Origin: Sva-07 sp963752815
GTDB lineage: Bacteria; Actinomycetota; Acidimicrobiia; Acidimicrobiales; Ilumatobacteraceae
Length of the DNA stretch: 64,000 nucleotides
Assembly (NCBI GenBank): GCA_963752815.1
Contig: CAVVZI010000015.1
Span: 620,001 to 684,000, forward strand
Direction of reading: 5' to 3'
How positions within the stretch are numbered: position 1 is the stretch's first letter; each line of letters opens with the position of its first letter. Position numbers and translations under genes: made by a program. This document shows, piece after piece, positions 63,544 through 64,000 of the stretch. Under the pieces are notes generated by a model. The model saw nothing but the letters and a program-made list of their open reading frames with translations. It had not been told where the DNA came from and did not search any database.

Positions 63544-64000
63544 TCAGGGAAGCGGCGCGCTGGCGACCCGAACACATCCGTCGGCGACGTACGCGAGGGC
63601 GAGGTCGCGGGAAACGTCGAGGCCGACGACCACCGTCTGGCCCTGGTAGTTCGCCAGACCGACGACGACGTCGGCACCGAGGCATTTCGGCAGTGGCGCC
63701 TCGTCGCTCAGCGCGCTTGCCGCGGTGGCGACTTCGGCCGGCGCGTCGGTGATGACCGTCGCGTCGTCGGGCAGTTTGCCCGACGCGGGTGCATCGATCG
63801 CCGCCGCGGCGAAGTCGGCGAGGTCGGCGGTGGTCAGCAACACGGCCAGATCGCCGTTGTCGGATGGCGGTGCGTCGGCCGCGAGGTCGGTGTCGACGTC
63901 GGATGCGTTCTCGCTCGGCGCCGCTTCGGTGCCGCCCGCGGAGGCCCGTTCGATCTCGGATTCGGCGATCGTGTCGGCCGCCGCAGCGGCGGGAGTTGCG
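63544..64000 (-). CDS. Hypothetical protein, partial (5' end outside the window)
   Basis: The visible 151 codons are open to the window edge. Upstream of LLTTADLADFAAAAI is an Ala/Asp/Glu-rich, probably disordered stretch; downstream are strand-like VVVGLANYQGQTVVVGLDVS and CVRVASAPLP. In mycobacteria the gene next to trxB encodes an anti-sigma factor (RsmA), and the acidic/Ala-rich N-terminal extension would not be out of place there, but no zinc-type anti-sigma motif is seen, so the function is left open. Confidence 0.55.
   Translation of the reverse strand, partial: ATPAAAAADTIAESEIERASAGGTEAAPSENASDVDTDLAADAPPSDNGDLAVLLTTADLADFAAAAIDAPASGKLPDDATVITDAPAEVATAASALSDEAPLPKCLGADVVVGLANYQGQTVVVGLDVSRDLALAYVADGCVRVASAPLP

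Overview
The window is high-GC DNA from an actinobacterium, most likely of the class Acidimicrobiia (Ilumatobacter-like); that assignment is inference from gene content, not a database match. The right third carries the actinobacterial replication-origin block. Reading leftward from about 55 kb are dnaA, dnaN, recF, dciA (DUF721), gyrB, gyrA, a TadG-like protein, a DUF3566 protein and tRNA-Ile. Reading rightward are rpmH, rnpA, yidD, yidC, jag, rsmG, two parS sites, parA and parB, followed by convergent trxB-trxA-cwlM-like genes. A mycothione reductase and a deazaflavin-type (DUF385) oxidoreductase fit the same lineage.

Left part (0-20 kb): a RibD-type reductase, a transglutaminase-like protein, a four-gene sugar ABC importer, a SulP anion transporter, and a polyphosphate-type module (a CYTH protein divergent from CYTH/CHAD and ParA genes that overlap by ATGA). 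Next come a MarR regulator divergent from SnoaL-like and SRPBCC genes, a methyltransferase, NhaA, and the amt-glnK ammonium pair. The part ends with a GtrA-like gene and a badly frameshifted LPXTG-anchored surface protein with a 15-bp tandem repeat.

Middle part (20-43 kb): tRNA-Ala, two luciferase-like monooxygenases, a membrane beta-propeller-like protein, a D-aminoacylase-type amidohydrolase, acetyltransferases, a sugar-lactone oxidase, a class V aminotransferase overlapping mycothione reductase, a Nudix hydrolase coupled to a molybdopterin oxidoreductase, and an MgtE-N/CBS protein coupled to a DUF1003 protein. A small signalling cluster follows (cyclic-nucleotide-binding protein, ArsR-ArsC fusion, class III cyclase), then cytidine deaminase.

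Two features recur across the window. First, many genes begin 6-8 nt after a TANNNT hexamer with no Shine-Dalgarno, the signature of leaderless transcripts; this fixes several starts. Second, at least eight genes that are otherwise complete carry single-base indels, mostly insertions and some in homopolymers, including parB. This points to residual assembly error as much as to true pseudogenes, so the broken genes are annotated across their full extent. No IS element, CRISPR array, rRNA gene or phage region was seen.
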